Source: Bifidobacterium asteroides (GTDB taxonomy: Bacteria > Actinomycetota > Actinomycetes > Actinomycetales > Bifidobacteriaceae). Taken from it: a stretch of DNA of 64,000 nt. The position numbers and the translations under genes are program-made. The notes under the pieces were generated by a model that saw only the letters and a program-made list of their open reading frames with translations, was not told where the DNA came from and searched no databases. The stretch is from contig NZ_CP132384.1 in assembly GCF_030758775.1 (NCBI RefSeq), positions 992,001 to 1,056,000 on the forward strand, read 5' to 3'. Positions 8,950 to 20,602 of this stretch are shown here, piece by piece. Position 1 is the stretch's first letter. Each line of letters begins with the position of its first letter.

Positions 8950-9297
8950 TCACAGCATCAGCTGAATGCTGGTGTAGGTGACCAGCAGGCCGATGCCCAG
9001 GGCGATGCTGATGAAGGCATCGAAGGGCACCGACCGGACCTTCCAGGGGCTGCGTTCCTTGAGGATCAGGCGCAGGGCGCCGCAAACCAGGGCCGCGACG
9101 GACACCAGTCCAGTCGCGGCCCATGTGTATCCGCAGAAGGCCACGAGCGCGGCGACAAGCACCACGAGAAAGATGATGGCCTCGCAGATAGGGCGACCCT
9201 CCTGAGCCTCCGAGACGAAGGGGTGGCCTCGACCAGAAGTCTTGGGCGGTTGCGGGGGCTTGGGGTTCGGGTTTTCGGTCTTAGCCGCGTCTGCCAT
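8950..9297 (-). CDS. DUF3017 membrane protein
   Basis: A 115-residue protein with a proline-rich N-terminus and three hydrophobic segments (about residues 40-60, 62-80, 93-112). The pattern ALRLILKERSPWKVRSVPFDAF between segments two and three is characteristic of the actinobacterial DUF3017 family, usually found near purH or folD. Here it lies about 1.6 kb from purH, consistent with that. AGGAG lies just before ATG 9297. Function is unknown. Confidence 0.7.
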   Translation of the reverse strand: MADAAKTENPNPKPPQPPKTSGRGHPFVSEAQEGRPICEAIIFLVVLVAALVAFCGYTWAATGLVSVAALVCGALRLILKERSPWKVRSVPFDAFISIALGIGLLVTYTSIQLML

Positions 9298-9356
9298 GTT
9301 CTCCTGCCTTCTGCACATGCTCTGTCGGTTCGAGCCTACCAGTGCTGTTGACGCAA

Positions 9357-9402
9357 AGCGACCGTGCCGCCATCGCCCTTGGACGATGATGGCACGGTCG
9401 CT
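9357..9402 (-). terminator. Hairpin terminator after the aldehyde dehydrogenase gene
   Basis: The arms at 9357-9375 and 9384-9402 pair over 19 positions with only two non-Watson-Crick pairs, around an 8-base loop. On the minus strand it is followed by TTTGCGT, a weak U-tract. It separates the dehydrogenase from the DUF3017 gene. Confidence 0.6.
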
Positions 9403-9430
9403 CTTTCAACAAGGAGCCGGAGCAGTCCGA

Positions 9431-10804
9431 TCAGTTCTTGTGCTGGAAGATCAGGTGCTCGTTGGCGAAGGTGTCGAAGCCCAGGCTGTAGAGCTCACGG
9501 CCATAGCCGGAGTTCTTGATGCCTCCGAAGGGCAGCTCGGGCATGGTCACCCATCCGCCGTTGATGAAGGTCATGCCGGTCTCGATGCGACGGGCCAGGG
9601 CATCCGCATGGTCGGTATCCGAGGAGAAGACCACACCGCCCAGGCCGTAGCTGGAGTCGTTGGCCAGCTCGATGGCCTCATCCTCGTTGGCCACCTTGTA
9701 AATGGATGCCACAGGGCCGAACATCTCCTGGTTGTAGACAGGGTTGTTACGGTCGATGTCCGTCAGAACCGTCGGGGTGAAGAAGGCCCCCGGCGAATCG
9801 TAGGGCTTGTTACCGTAGACGACCTTGGCTCCACCGGCCACTGCCGTTTCGACCTGCTTGGCCAGGTTGTCGCGGGCGGAGACCATGCACATGGGGGCCA
9901 GCGTGGTTTCGGGGTTGCTGGGATCGCCCAGAACCGCGTGCGAGAAGGCGTCGACGATGAGCGAGACGAAGTCGTCGTAGCGGTTCTCCGTGACGATGAA
10001 GCGCTTGGAGGAGGTGCAGACCTGGCCGGCGTTCGTCAGCCTGGCGCCTGGGGCCACCTTCTTGAGCAGATCCCAGTCAGCGTCATCCAGGACGATGAAG
10101 ACGTCGTTGCCGCCCAGCTCCATGGAGGACTTCTTCAGGTTGGCTCCAGCCGACTTGGCCACCGAGGCGCCGCCGCGCTCCGATCCGGTCAGGGCCACGC
10201 CAGAGACACGAGGATCGGCGATGGCACGGTCCACCTGATCATAATTGACGAAGAGATTGGTCAGGCTGCCCTCGGGGGCTCCTGCTTCTCTTACGGTCTG
10301 TTCGAAGGCTACAGCCGAGCCGGGCACGTTGGAGGCGTGCTTGAGGATCATGGGGTTGCCCAGAATGAAGTTGGGGGCGAACACGCGCATGATCTGGTAG
10401 TAGGGGAAGTTCCAAGGCTCAACCATGAACACGATGCCGGTGGCCTGCTTGACGTAGTAGGCCTTGCCGGCGGGGTTGTCCAGGGGGACGGGAGCCAGCA
10501 GCTCCTCGGCGTGATCGGCGAAGTAGTCGGCGATGTCGGCGCACAGCTCCACCTCGGCACGGGCCTCGCCCACCAGCTTGCCCATATCCAGGGTCAGGTT
10601 GGCTGCCAGGGCATCCTCGTTCTGGCGGAAGAGCTTGGCGACCTGGTGCAGTTGTGCGGGACGGTCTCCCGGGCCCTCCTGCTTGCGCCAGGTCTTGTAA
10701 AGGTCATGGCCACGGGCCAGGGCGTTCTCCAGGTCTTCATCGGTGGCATCTGGATACGTCTTGATCAGTTGGTTGTTAAAAGGATTGACTGTCTGATAGG
10801 TCAC
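9431..10804 (-). CDS. NAD(P)-dependent aldehyde dehydrogenase, succinate-semialdehyde type
   Basis: A 457-residue aldehyde dehydrogenase, converting an aldehyde to the acid with NAD(P). It shows PWNFPYYQIMR near residue 138, the catalytic glutamate in MELGGND near 233, and the catalytic cysteine in NAGQVCTSSKR near 267. Length and the PWNFP/KHASNVPGSA region resemble E. coli Sad (YneI), the NAD-type succinate-semialdehyde dehydrogenase. The start is GTG at 10804 with GAAGGAG upstream. It stands alone with its own terminator. The physiological substrate is uncertain; redox balancing or detoxification of aldehydes is possible. Confidence 0.85.
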   Translation of the reverse strand: MTYQTVNPFNNQLIKTYPDATDEDLENALARGHDLYKTWRKQEGPGDRPAQLHQVAKLFRQNEDALAANLTLDMGKLVGEARAEVELCADIADYFADHAEELLAPVPLDNPAGKAYYVKQATGIVFMVEPWNFPYYQIMRVFAPNFILGNPMILKHASNVPGSAVAFEQTVREAGAPEGSLTNLFVNYDQVDRAIADPRVSGVALTGSERGGASVAKSAGANLKKSSMELGGNDVFIVLDDADWDLLKKVAPGARLTNAGQVCTSSKRFIVTENRYDDFVSLIVDAFSHAVLGDPSNPETTLAPMCMVSARDNLAKQVETAVAGGAKVVYGNKPYDSPGAFFTPTVLTDIDRNNPVYNQEMFGPVASIYKVANEDEAIELANDSSYGLGGVVFSSDTDHADALARRIETGMTFINGGWVTMPELPFGGIKNSGYGRELYSLGFDTFANEHLIFQHKN

Positions 10805-10935
10805 AATATCTCCTTCGAATTATGGGTACCTAGTCAGCATCATCGCTGGTCAGTTCTTTCAGCATATCACCGCATTGGACCCCACGGTCAAGGAATTTGT
10901 CGCAGGGCGACATTCGGCCGCAGGGTCCGGTTTCA

Positions 10936-12537
10936 TCAGTGGAAGAAGTGGCGTGTCCCGGTCAGATACATGGTCAGATCGGCGTCCTGGGCGGCCTTGA
11001 TCACCTCGGGATCACGGATGGATCCTCCCGGCTGCACCACGGCCCTGATGCCGGCCTGGATCAGATATTCCAGACCGTCGGCGAAGGGGAAGAAGGCATC
11101 GGATGCGGCCACCGAGCCCTTGGCCCGGTTGCGGCCCTCATCCAGCGTGTTGGCCCGCTCCACGGCCAAATGGCTGGAGTCAACCCTGTTGACCTGGCCC
11201 ATGCCGATGCCCACGGTGGCTCCCTGGTTGGCCAGGAGCACGGCGTTGGACTTGACCGAGCGGATGGCCCGCCAGGCGAAGGTCAGATCATCCATGGTCG
11301 CCTGGTCGGCGGGATTGCCGGAGACCAGACGCCAGGTGGAGGGATTGTCTCCCGGGGCGTCGATCAGGTCGGGTGTCTGCACCAGGGCTCCCCCGTCGAT
11401 TTGACGGATGATCGGGCGCTGACGCGGGCGGCGTTGCACAGACAGGATGCGCAGGTTCTTCTTGGTCCGCAGCAGGTCCAGGGCCTCGGGCTCATAGCCT
11501 GGTGCCACAATCACCTCGGTGAAGACCGGCTTGATCTGCTGGGCCATGGTCAGGGTGACCGTGCGGTTGGCGGCGATGACCCCGCCATAGGCGCTCATGG
11601 GGTCGCAGGCGTGGGCGCGGCGGTGGGCCTGGGCGATGTCCTCCCCCACGGCCAGACCGCAGGGGTTGGAGTGCTTGACCACGGCCACTGCGGGCAGGTC
11701 GGGGAAGTCCCAGACCGAGCGCCATGCGGAGTCAGCGTCCACATAGTTGTTGTAGCTCATTTCCTTGGCCCCGCCCAGGTGCTCTGCCGCAGCGAAGCCG
11801 TCCCGGTCCAGCGGGTCCAGGTAGAGGGCGGCCTTCTGGTGGGGGTTCTCCCCGTAGCGCAGTTGGTTGGCCAGACGCCAGGTGCGGGTCATCGCCTGTG
11901 CTGGTTTCTGATCCTCTGCCTTGTCCTGCTTGTCGTCAACCCATGTGCGTGCTGTCCACTCGGCGATGGCCGCATCATAGGAGGCTGTCAGAGCGAAGGC
12001 TTTGGCAGCCAGACGTCCGCGCTCAGCCAGGCTGAAACCGGTGCCGGAGGCGATGCGATCGGCGGCCAGGGCATAGTCGTCCGGGTCGGTGATCACAGCC
12101 ACGCTGGCATGGTTCTTGGCGGCGGCCCGGATCATGGCAGGGCCGCCGATGTCGATGCGCTCCAGGCACTGGTCCGCGTCGGCGCCCTCGAGGACGGTCT
12201 GTTCGAAGGGGTAGAGGTTGACCACCACCAGGTCGAAGGGGGCTATGCCCAGGTCTTTGAGTTGCCGGACATGGTCGGGGTTGGTCATGTCGGCCAGCAG
12301 CCCGGCATGGATGTGCGGATCCAGGGTTTTGACCCGGCCGTCAAGGCTCTCAGGGAAACCGGTGACCTTTTCCACCGGGGTGACCTGGACGCCCAGATCC
12401 TGCAGCTTCTTTGCGGTGCTGCCGGTGGATACGACCTCGGTGCCTGCCTGGCGGAAGGCCGATGCCAGGGCCTCAAGGCCCTGCTTGTGGTAGACCGAGA
12501 CCAGCGCTCGGTTGATGGTTCGATTCGTGGTGACCAT
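10936..12537 (-). CDS. purH: Bifunctional AICAR transformylase/IMP cyclohydrolase
   Basis: A 533-residue cytosolic enzyme catalysing the last two steps of IMP synthesis. The N-terminal cyclohydrolase half (about residues 1-195) includes the [10 protein letters not shown] and ISTGGTA-like [10 protein letters not shown] segments. The C-terminal transformylase half has the KHSNPCG motif near residue 275 and [12 protein letters not shown] 12537 follows AGGAG; the open frame extends further upstream into a region of arginine-rich nonsense. It lies downstream of the DUF6350 gene with a 52-base gap, the same order as sucC-sucD-perM-purN-purH in mycobacteria, but purN is missing here. Confidence 0.95.
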   Translation of the reverse strand: MVTTNRTINRALVSVYHKQGLEALASAFRQAGTEVVSTGSTAKKLQDLGVQVTPVEKVTGFPESLDGRVKTLDPHIHAGLLADMTNPDHVRQLKDLGIAPFDLVVVNLYPFEQTVLEGADADQCLERIDIGGPAMIRAAAKNHASVAVITDPDDYALAADRIASGTGFSLAERGRLAAKAFALTASYDAAIAEWTARTWVDDKQDKAEDQKPAQAMTRTWRLANQLRYGENPHQKAALYLDPLDRDGFAAAEHLGGAKEMSYNNYVDADSAWRSVWDFPDLPAVAVVKHSNPCGLAVGEDIAQAHRRAHACDPMSAYGGVIAANRTVTLTMAQQIKPVFTEVIVAPGYEPEALDLLRTKKNLRILSVQRRPRQRPIIRQIDGGALVQTPDLIDAPGDNPSTWRLVSGNPADQATMDDLTFAWRAIRSVKSNAVLLANQGATVGIGMGQVNRVDSSHLAVERANTLDEGRNRAKGSVAASDAFFPFADGLEYLIQAGIRAVVQPGGSIRDPEVIKAAQDADLTMYLTGTRHFFH

Positions 12538-12589
12538 GGAAACTCCTACTCCTATGCTTGAATGCCGAGGCGCCCCGCCACCTTCGGAC

Positions 12590-13962
12590 CTACTTGCCTG
12601 GTCTGCGGGTGGACGAGACCTGTCGTGGTGTGTCTGCTCGGTCGGTTGCCTTGGACTCCTTTCTCCCCTGACCGCGTGATTGGTTGTGTTTTTCCTTGTT
12701 TTCCGCCTGGGCGGAAGTCTTTTTGGTGTCTGCCTGACGCAGATAGTCAATCAGGACGTCCTTGATGATGATCAGGGCGGCGATGACGAGTGCCAGCAGC
12801 CATATTCCCAGCAGGCCGACCCCCAGGGAGGTCCCGATCATGCGCAGGGAGGAGGCTATGGGCACGCCCACTCCGGACAGTCGCTGGCGGCCCAGGGCCC
12901 CGTTGGAGAGCTGGAAAAGCAGGGCAAGACCGAGCAGGGCGACCATCCAGGCCAGGACCATGGCCAGGGTTGCCATCAGGAAGCAGACTGCGGTGTCTCG
13001 GGACTTCAGCCCTGCTTGGCGCACAGCAGCATGAATTCTGACTCCCCATGGCCCGGTCAGCAGCAGAATGCCCGCAACCACTCCGGCCAGCAGGGGCAGG
13101 TTGAGCAGGAGCAGACGAACCTCCTGCCGGGAGACCGGCTCCGGGAACAGCCCGAAGAGGGGCAGCGAGGGCAGGCTTGAGGCGTGTCCGGACCAGAGGG
13201 TGAAGGCGGCCAGCTGGCCTATCTTGAAACCGTCACCGAAAAGCCAGGAGGCAGCCCAGATGATCAGATTGGGCAGCCAGGCCAGGGAGGCCAGACTGGT
13301 CGTTACAGCCGAGGCGGTGCCCATACGTGTCAGTTCGAACAGGCGGCCCACGTCTCCGTGATAGAGAACAATCCATACAATCAGGGCGATCAGGCCGGCG
13401 GCCAGCATGGCGGCCAAGAGGATCAAGCCGGCCGTGAGCCCGAGCCGGATGGTCCTGCGGACCTGAACGGGCACGGCCTCTTTGATTCGTTTGGTGAAAG
13501 CCTGGCGGAATGGTTCAGAGCGGACCCAGGCCCAGCCGTAACCCAATAGGAAGACCAGGCCGGTCCGCAAAAGAATGACCGGGGTGGTGTCCACCTGGAT
13601 GGTCTGGCTGCCCTGCATGAGGATGAGGCTGCAGAGCACCCAGACGACCAGGCCGGCAATGCAGCCGCCGACGGACATGCCCAGCCGGCTGACCAGGGAG
13701 CGGATCATCCAGATCAGCAGGCCGGTCAGCAGCAAAGGAATGATGGTCAAGGTCAGGGCCCCTGCCGTGAACCCACAGCCCTGGGTGAGCAGGGTGATGG
13801 TTTCCGTCAGGGCCACGGTGGCCATGGACAGGGAAGGCCCGCCCTCCTCGATGGAGATGATGAGCAGGAGCAGGGCCATGCAGGCCCCGAGGGCGACAGT
13901 GTAGATAAGTATGGCTAGGTAGGCCTCGAGGGCCCCCCGGAGCCACACTTTCACCCTGTCGG

Positions 13963-13966
<4 letters not shown>
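12590..13966 (-). CDS. DUF6350 polytopic membrane protein, PerM-like
   Basis: A 458-residue membrane protein with roughly ten hydrophobic segments spread through residues 12-400 and a charged, lysine-rich C-terminal tail of about 45 residues. Sequence character and position between sucD and purH match the actinobacterial DUF6350 family, whose mycobacterial member PerM (Rv0955) is linked to cell division and stress tolerance. The ATG overlaps the sucD stop by four bases (ATGA), so it is translated from the suc operon message. The assignment is based mainly on synteny and topology. Confidence 0.65.
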
Positions 13967-14882
<916 letters not shown>

Positions 14883-14886
<4 letters not shown>

Positions 14887-16097
14887 CGTCCCGTCTCCTT
14901 TCCTGCCTGGGCGGCCAGGGCCACGGCCTGGTCCGCCGCCTCCTCCATGGTGCGGGCCACCTTGAGCCGAGGCTCTTGGGCCTTGGCCAGCAGGTCCAGT
15001 CCCTCGGCAGCCTCATTGCCGTCGAAGCGGACCACGATGGGCCGGTCGTCGTTCTGATCTTGCTCGCCCGCAGCGTTCACGGCTGCCAGGATGCCCTGGG
15101 CCACCTGCTGGCAGGAGGTGATGCCTCCATAGACATTGACCATGACCGAACGGACCTTGGGGTCGGAGAGGACCACGTCCAGGCTGGTGCGCATGACTTC
15201 AGGAGAGGCTCCGCCGCCGATGTCGAGGAAGTTCGCGGGTCCGATAGGAAGGCCCTGACGCTGTCCTGACCCGGCAACCGCGTCCAAGGAACTCATGACC
15301 AGTCCTGCGCCGTTGCCGATGACGCCCACCTGGCCGTCCAGATGGACGTAGTGCAGGCCAGCGGCCTTGGCCTTGGCTTCCAGAGGGTCGACTTGCGCCG
15401 GGTCCGTGAACCGTTTCCAGCCGTCGTGCCGGAAGGCCGCATTCCCGTCCAGGGAGATCTTGGCATCGAGGGCGTCCAGGTGCTTGGTGGCCTCGTCGTC
15501 CGGGTCGCCCACCTTGGCCAGGGGGTTGATCTCGACCAGGGTCGCGTCGCTGTCCTGGAAGGTGTGCCACATGCCCAGAAGTATCTGCGCGGCCTGCTCC
15601 AGATCGGCATGGTAGAAGCCGATGCGCTCGGCCATGGTGCGGGCGGCCTGCCTCTCGAAATCCTCCAGGGGGCCGATGTGCAGGCGCCGGACCGATCCGG
15701 GATGCTCGCGGGCGATGGTCTCCACCTCGGTGCCGCCGCTGGCCGTGGCCAGGACATCGTAGTCCCGGGAGGTGCGGTCCACCGAGATGGACAGGTAGTA
15801 CTCGTGCAGGATGTTGCGTGCCTCGGTGACCAGGATCCCGCTGACCGGATGGCCATCGATGTTCATGGGCAGGATGGCCTCGGCCAAGGCTACGGCCTGA
15901 TCGTGATTCTCGGCTCTCTTGACGGCTCCGGCCTGTCCCCTATGGCCAATGGTGGCCTGGCCCTTGATCATGCAGGGGTAGCCGATGACGTCGGCTGCCT
16001 GGCCGGCCTCTTCTGCGGTTGAGGCATAGACGGCCCTGGGTTGGGAGATGCCATGTTCAGCGAGCAGCTGCCTGGCCTGGTATTCGTACAAATCCAT
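14883..16097 (-). CDS. sucC: Succinyl-CoA synthetase, beta subunit
   Basis: A 404-residue ATP-grasp subunit that binds nucleotide. It begins MDLYEYQARQLLAEHGI, the family hallmark, and has the ATP-grasp core with LVEINPLAKV near residue 195 and GNGAGLVMSSLDAV near 262. The LDIGGGASPEVM segment near 293 corresponds to the CoA-ligase domain. It is followed by sucD with a four-base overlap. The length is slightly above that of E. coli SucC (388), due to insertions around residues 210-220 and near the C-terminus. Confidence 0.95.
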
Positions 16098-16119
16098 GGT
16101 GAAGGTCCCCCAATCGTGC

Positions 16120-16704
16120 TCAGGCAGGCATGTTCATCAGGCAGGTGACCGGGTAGGCACCCAGGGCCTTGCGACCGTCCAGACCGTTGAGCTCCATGAC
16201 GAAGCTGAAACCAGCCACCTGGCCCCCGGCCTGCTCCACCAGACGCGCTGCTGCCTGGGCGGAACCGCCGGTGGCGATCAGGTCGTCGACAATCAGGACC
16301 CGCTGGCCAGGGCGCAGGGAGCCCTGCTCGATTTCGATGCGGGCGTTGCCGTATTCGAGGGCATACTCCTGGCTGTAGGTGGGCTCGGGAAGCTTGCCGG
16401 CCTTGCGCATGGGCAGGAAGCCCTTGCCCAGATCGGTGGCCAGCTGGGGGCCGATCAGAAAGCCGCGTGCCTCAAGCCCGGCCACCAGGTCGAAGTCCTC
16501 CGGCTTGACGGGCAGGGTGCGCTTCATGGCGTCGAGGATGATGGCCAACCCTCTGGGATCCGACATGGCGGGGATGAAGTCCCTGAAAAGGATCCCCTTC
16601 TTGGGAAAGTCCGGAATGGTACGGATCAATGAGATCAGATAAGCGGCGTCATCATCGCCCACCTGCTTAAGTTCTCCAACCTTGATATCGTCCGATTGAG
16701 CCAT
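16120..16704 (-). CDS. apt: Adenine phosphoribosyltransferase
   Basis: A 194-residue purine-salvage enzyme that makes AMP from adenine and PRPP. The PRPP-binding loop is VLIVDDLIATGGS near residue 137, preceded by the hood region FPKKGILFRDFIP near 35 and GLEARGFLIGP near 78. It sits between yajC and sucC. In many actinobacteria secD and secF lie between yajC and apt; both are absent here. AGAAAGAAG precedes ATG 16704. Confidence 0.95.
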   Translation of the reverse strand: MAQSDDIKVGELKQVGDDDAAYLISLIRTIPDFPKKGILFRDFIPAMSDPRGLAIILDAMKRTLPVKPEDFDLVAGLEARGFLIGPQLATDLGKGFLPMRKAGKLPEPTYSQEYALEYGNARIEIEQGSLRPGQRVLIVDDLIATGGSAQAAARLVEQAGGQVAGFSFVMELNGLDGRKALGAYPVTCLMNMPA

Positions 16705-16811
16705 GATCTTCTTTCTGTTTTGCTCCTTGGAAGTGGTTGCGGGGCCATCATACGCGCGCCGCGTTTCCGTTCGGAGTCAGACTGACGGGAGGTGTGGCGC
16801 GCGTATGAGGT

Positions 16812-17399
16812 TCAGGACTTGGCGGAAGTCGAATCCGAAGTCTTGGAAGCCTTGGACGTATCCGATTCGTCAGTGTCGTCGGACTTCTCCGCAGTCTCTT
16901 CCTTGTCCGATTCGTCTTCAGGATCCGGCTGGGTATCCGACTTAGCCTCGGCATCATCCTTGCCTTCTGAGGCGGCAGAGTTTTGGGCGGCAGCATCATC
17001 GGCGGCGGTTTCCTCACCGTCGGCATTGCCGCTGGCGTTGTCGTCTTCTTCAGCGGCGGTGACCTCGGCGGGCGCATCTGCATTCTCGGGCAGGGGGTTG
17101 CCGTTTTCGTCAACCTCGTCATCGTGGATGTAGGCCGGGACGATGGGCGGCTTGGTGATGGCCTGGATGCGCCAGCGGGACTGCGAACCCTCGGAGTCGA
17201 TGACCACCTGTTCCTTCTCCAGATCCACAGAGACGACCTTGCCCAGAAAGCCTGTGGTGGTGGCTACCTCGTCACCGGGCTGCAGGGACTGGCGGAAGTC
17301 CTGGACCGCGGCCTGCTGCTGCTTGCTCTTGCGGGAGCTTCCCCACATCATGGCGATCATCAGGGCGATGATGACGATCATGAAAATCATGGATCCCAT
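16812..17399 (-). CDS. yajC: Preprotein translocase accessory subunit YajC
   Basis: A 195-residue protein with one N-terminal transmembrane helix (residues 2-20) and the YajC domain (SKQQQAAVQDFRQSLQPGDEVATTTGFLGKVV). A highly acidic Glu/Asp/Ala/Ser tail of about 100 residues follows, much longer than in E. coli YajC (110 residues in total). YajC normally associates with SecDF, but no secD or secF is adjacent. ATG 17399 is preferred over GTG 17409-17411, which overlaps the AAGGAG ribosome site. It is downstream of ruvB. Confidence 0.85.
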   Translation of the reverse strand: MGSMIFMIVIIALMIAMMWGSSRKSKQQQAAVQDFRQSLQPGDEVATTTGFLGKVVSVDLEKEQVVIDSEGSQSRWRIQAITKPPIVPAYIHDDEVDENGNPLPENADAPAEVTAAEEDDNASGNADGEETAADDAAAQNSAASEGKDDAEAKSDTQPDPEDESDKEETAEKSDDTDESDTSKASKTSDSTSAKS

Positions 17400-17465
17400 G
17401 GCTGTTTCCACTCCTTGTTTCGGCGGGTATCAAACGGCGATATGCATTGCTGCGAAGACCCCAGT

Positions 17466-18542
17466 CTAGAACAGCTTCATGACATCCTCGGGCGGTTTGC
17501 GGCCCAGGTGCTCCCAGGCCTTGGTGGTGGCCACACGCCCCTTCGGGGTGCGTACCAGGAAGCCCTCGCGCACCAGGTAGGGCTCACAGACCGTCTCGAC
17601 CGTCTCCGCCTCCTCGCCCACCATGGCGGCCAGGTTGTTCAGGCCCACGGGTCCGCCGTCGAAACTGTTGACGATGGCCTTGAGGACGGCCAGATCCAGA
17701 CGGTCCAGCCCCTCGGAGTCGATCTGGTAGAGGGACAGGGCCTGCTTGACATCGTCAGGGCCGACCTGGTCAAGATCGTGGACTATGGCCCAATCGCGCA
17801 CCCGGCGCAGGAGGCGGTTGGCGATCCTGGGCGTGCCGCGGGAGCGCAGGGCCAGCTGATGGGCGGCGTCATCCTGCAGGACGATGCCCAGGACCTTGGC
17901 CGACCGTTCGACCAGCTTCTCCAGCTCCTCCTCCGGGTAGAAGTCCAGGTGGGCGGTGAAGCCGAACCGGGCCCGCAGGGGCGAGGGCAGCATGCCTTCG
18001 CGGGTGGTGGCGCCTATGACCGTGAACCTGGGCAGGGTCAGCGGAATGGAGGAGGCTCCGGGGCCCTTGCCCACCATGACATCCACCCGGAAGTCCTCCA
18101 TGGCGATGTAGAGCAGCTCCTCGGCGGCCCTGGGCAGGCGGTGGATCTCGTCGATGAAGAGCACCTCGCCGGCTTCCAGGGAGCTCAGGATGGAGGCCAG
18201 GTCGCCGGCATGCTGGACGGCCGGCCCCGAGGTGACGCGGATGGGCACCTCCAGCTCGTGGGCGACGATCATGGCCAGGGTGGTCTTGCCCAGGCCTGGA
18301 GGGCCCGCCAGAAGGATGTGATCGGGGGCCACGTCCCGCTTTTTGGCGGCCTTCAGGAAGAGGCCCAGCTGGGCCTTGAGCCGGGGCTGTCCGATGAATC
18401 CGTCCAGGGTTTCCGGACGCAGCTCCTCGTCGCTGACCGGCTCGCCTTCGATGGGCCGGGCCGAGACCATCCGCAGGGATTCCTCCTGGGCGTCGCCGTT
18501 CTGGGAATCGATGTACCCGGTAGACATCTGCTTGTCAGCCAT
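17466..18542 (-). CDS. ruvB: Holliday junction branch-migration ATPase RuvB
   Basis: A 358-residue AAA+ motor that drives branch migration with RuvA. Walker A is [11 protein letters not shown] near residue 80, Walker B is LFIDEIHRL near 130, sensor I is IGATTREG near 178, and the C-terminal winged helix includes [14 protein letters not shown]. It lies three bases after ruvA, completing the usual ruvC-ruvA-ruvB order. Confidence 0.97.
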   Translation of the reverse strand: MADKQMSTGYIDSQNGDAQEESLRMVSARPIEGEPVSDEELRPETLDGFIGQPRLKAQLGLFLKAAKKRDVAPDHILLAGPPGLGKTTLAMIVAHELEVPIRVTSGPAVQHAGDLASILSSLEAGEVLFIDEIHRLPRAAEELLYIAMEDFRVDVMVGKGPGASSIPLTLPRFTVIGATTREGMLPSPLRARFGFTAHLDFYPEEELEKLVERSAKVLGIVLQDDAAHQLALRSRGTPRIANRLLRRVRDWAIVHDLDQVGPDDVKQALSLYQIDSEGLDRLDLAVLKAIVNSFDGGPVGLNNLAAMVGEEAETVETVCEPYLVREGFLVRTPKGRVATTKAWEHLGRKPPEDVMKLF

Positions 18543-18545
18543 GGG

Positions 18546-19157
18546 TCAGCGCCCCCTGTCCAGCCGGGTCAGGGCTTGCTTGAGCACCTTGGGAATGTCG
18601 GCCGGCTGCAGGGGCAGGGTGTAGCCGCCCTCGCTGCAGGTCTGCTCCACGGCCTGCTCGGCATCACGCTGCAGCCAGCCCAGGGAGATCAGTCCTTCAA
18701 CCACCTGGTGGGCGCCGTCGTCGGTCTGGGCGGGTCCCTGCTTGCCTGTGCCGGCATCCAGATCCAGCTTGCCGGAGAGCTCGAGGATGATCTTCTGAGC
18801 GCCCTTCTTGCCCAGGCCGGGCGCCCGGGACAGGGCCGCAGCGTCGCCGTCGGCCACGGCCTGGGCCAGCTGGTCCGAGTTCAGGGTGGCGAGGATGGAC
18901 AGGGCCACGCGCGGTCCGATGCCGCTGACCTTCTGCAGCTGGGCGAAGAGGGATTTCGACGTGCGGCTGAGGAATCCGTAGAGGGTCAGTGCATCCTGGG
19001 TCAGGGAGAGGGCCGTGTAAACAGTGACCGTGGATTCGGCCCGCATGGAGGCCAGGTCCGACTGGGGCATGCGCACCTCGAACCCCACCCCCGAAACATC
19101 GATGACGGCAGAGCCTGTTTCGATGGCGGCCACCCGCCCGGTCAGCATTGCCAGCAC
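18546..19157 (-). CDS. ruvA: Holliday junction-binding protein RuvA
   Basis: A 203-residue junction-recognition subunit. The N-terminal OB fold (residues 1-62) precedes two helix-hairpin-helix motifs (LFAQLQKVSGIGPRVALSIL and LSRAPGLGKKGAQKIILEL), and a C-terminal domain contacts RuvB. The start is GTG 19157 with GAGGGG upstream. It is followed at once by ruvB. Confidence 0.96.
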   Translation of the reverse strand: MLAMLTGRVAAIETGSAVIDVSGVGFEVRMPQSDLASMRAESTVTVYTALSLTQDALTLYGFLSRTSKSLFAQLQKVSGIGPRVALSILATLNSDQLAQAVADGDAAALSRAPGLGKKGAQKIILELSGKLDLDAGTGKQGPAQTDDGAHQVVEGLISLGWLQRDAEQAVEQTCSEGGYTLPLQPADIPKVLKQALTRLDRGR

Positions 19158-19199
19158 TTGATCACCCCTCGATGGAATCGAACGTCTGTTCGAATCAGC

Positions 19200-19781
19200 T
19201 TACATGTCTCGCTGGACTCCCCGATGCTTGCCGTACTTGGCGGAGGCCTGTGCCCACTGCCGTTGGGCCTGGGTCAGATGCTCCTCGCGCTCCCCGCCCT
19301 GGATGGCGCCGGCGGGCCTTAGGGCGTGGCAGATGGCCTGGGCCAGAGCGTCGGCAGCGTCGGCGGGCTTGGGCAGCTGGTTGAGCCCCAAGATGCGGGC
19401 CACCATCCGCTGCACTTGGATCTTGTCAGCCTGGCCATTGCCGGTCACCGCCATCTTGGCCTCGGTAGGGGTGTGCAGGGCTACGGGGATTCCCCGCTGC
19501 GCAGCCCCCAGCATGGCCAGCCCTGCCGCCTGGGCGGTGCCTAGCACGGTGTTGTGGTTGGACTGGGCAAAGACCCGCTCGATGGACACCACGTCAGGGC
19601 TGAAACGGTCCAGGGCGGCCGTCAGCCCCTGGTAGATGGCCAGCAGCCGCAGGTCCTGGCTCTGTTCGGGGTCTGAGCGCACGACGTCCACATGAACAAA
19701 GGAAAGCCGGCGCGATGCACCGGCTTCAATGACGCCAACGCCGCATCGGGTGAGCCCCGGGTCGACGCCGAGAACGATCAT
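19200..19781 (-). CDS. ruvC: Holliday junction resolvase RuvC
   Basis: A 193-residue endonuclease that cleaves four-way junctions. Acidic catalytic residues are visible in [10 protein letters not shown] (first Asp near residue 7), SIERVF (Glu near 68) and the C-terminal [12 protein letters not shown] cluster. It begins one base after the TGA of the yebC gene and is followed by ruvA after 42 bases. The C-terminus extends about 20 charged residues beyond the core. Confidence 0.95.
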   Translation of the reverse strand: MIVLGVDPGLTRCGVGVIEAGASRRLSFVHVDVVRSDPEQSQDLRLLAIYQGLTAALDRFSPDVVSIERVFAQSNHNTVLGTAQAAGLAMLGAAQRGIPVALHTPTEAKMAVTGNGQADKIQVQRMVARILGLNQLPKPADAADALAQAICHALRPAGAIQGGEREEHLTQAQRQWAQASAKYGKHRGVQRDM

Positions 19782-19785
19782 AGGG

Positions 19786-20541
19786 TCACTCGTCGTCCAA
19801 CTGGGCCATGACCTCGTCGGGGGCGGTCCAGTTGCTGTAGATCTCCTGCACGTCGTCCAGGTCGTCCAGGTTGTCGATCAGCTTGGAGACCTTGCGGGCG
19901 GAGTCCAGGTCCAGGGTGACCTCGCTCTTGGGGTTGAGGACCAGGTCGGCGGAGTCGTAGTCCATGCCCGCGTCCTGCAGGGCCTTGCGGACGTTGACCA
20001 TGTCGCCGGGGGCAGTCAGCACGGTGTAGCTCTCGCCGTTGTCCTGCACGTCCTCAGCACCGGCCTCGGCGGCCTTCTCGAAGACCGTGTCGTAGTCCAG
20101 GCCCTCCGAGGGGACGATGATCTGGCCCTTGCGCTCGAAGTTGAAGCTGACCGACCCGTTCTGGGCCAGGGAGCCGCCGCCCTTGGTCAGGGTGGAACGG
20201 ACCTCGGCGGCCGCGCGGTTGCGGTTGTCGGTCAGGCATTCGATGATGATGCCCACGCCTGCGGGAGCGTAGCCCTCGTAGACGATGGTCTCGTAGTTGG
20301 CTGCTCCGGCCTCCTCGCCCGAGCCGCGCTTGACGGCCCTGGTGATGTTGTCTGCGGGCACGGAGGACTTCTTGGCCTTGACGATGGCGTCGTAGAGGGT
20401 GGGGTTGCCGTCGGGGTCACCGCCGCCGGTGCGGGCGGCGATCTCGATGTTCTTGATCAGCTTGGCGAAGAGCTTGCCACGCTTGGCGTCGATGGCTGCT
20501 TTCTTGTGCTTGGTGGTCGCCCACTTCGAATGCCCTGACAT
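19786..20541 (-). CDS. YebC/PmpR-family protein
   Basis: A 251-residue member of the YebC/TACO1 family. It begins [28 protein letters not shown], the family hallmark, and contains [15 protein letters not shown] near residue 40 and the [18 protein letters not shown] core near 115. Members act as transcriptional regulators or as translation factors that help ribosomes at polyproline stretches. It is immediately upstream of ruvC, a conserved association. AGGAG precedes ATG 20541. Confidence 0.93.
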   Translation of the reverse strand: MSGHSKWATTKHKKAAIDAKRGKLFAKLIKNIEIAARTGGGDPDGNPTLYDAIVKAKKSSVPADNITRAVKRGSGEEAGAANYETIVYEGYAPAGVGIIIECLTDNRNRAAAEVRSTLTKGGGSLAQNGSVSFNFERKGQIIVPSEGLDYDTVFEKAAEAGAEDVQDNGESYTVLTAPGDMVNVRKALQDAGMDYDSADLVLNPKSEVTLDLDSARKVSKLIDNLDDLDDVQEIYSNWTAPDEVMAQLDDE

Positions 20542-20602
20542 ATGTCTCCTGACGGTACGAATGCGTAAACGAATGGAATTCTAGTTCCGCTCTTCGACAA
20601 TT

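Noticed and set aside
9242..11404. Long rightward open frame of about 720 codons
   Set aside because: It is antisense to the aldehyde dehydrogenase and part of purH, with a His/Gly/Val/Gln-rich composition typical of the antisense of GC-rich genes. No domain or ribosome site.
16983..19322. Rightward open frame of about 779 codons
   Set aside because: Antisense to yajC, ruvB, ruvA and ruvC, all clearly real. Composition is that of an antisense shadow.
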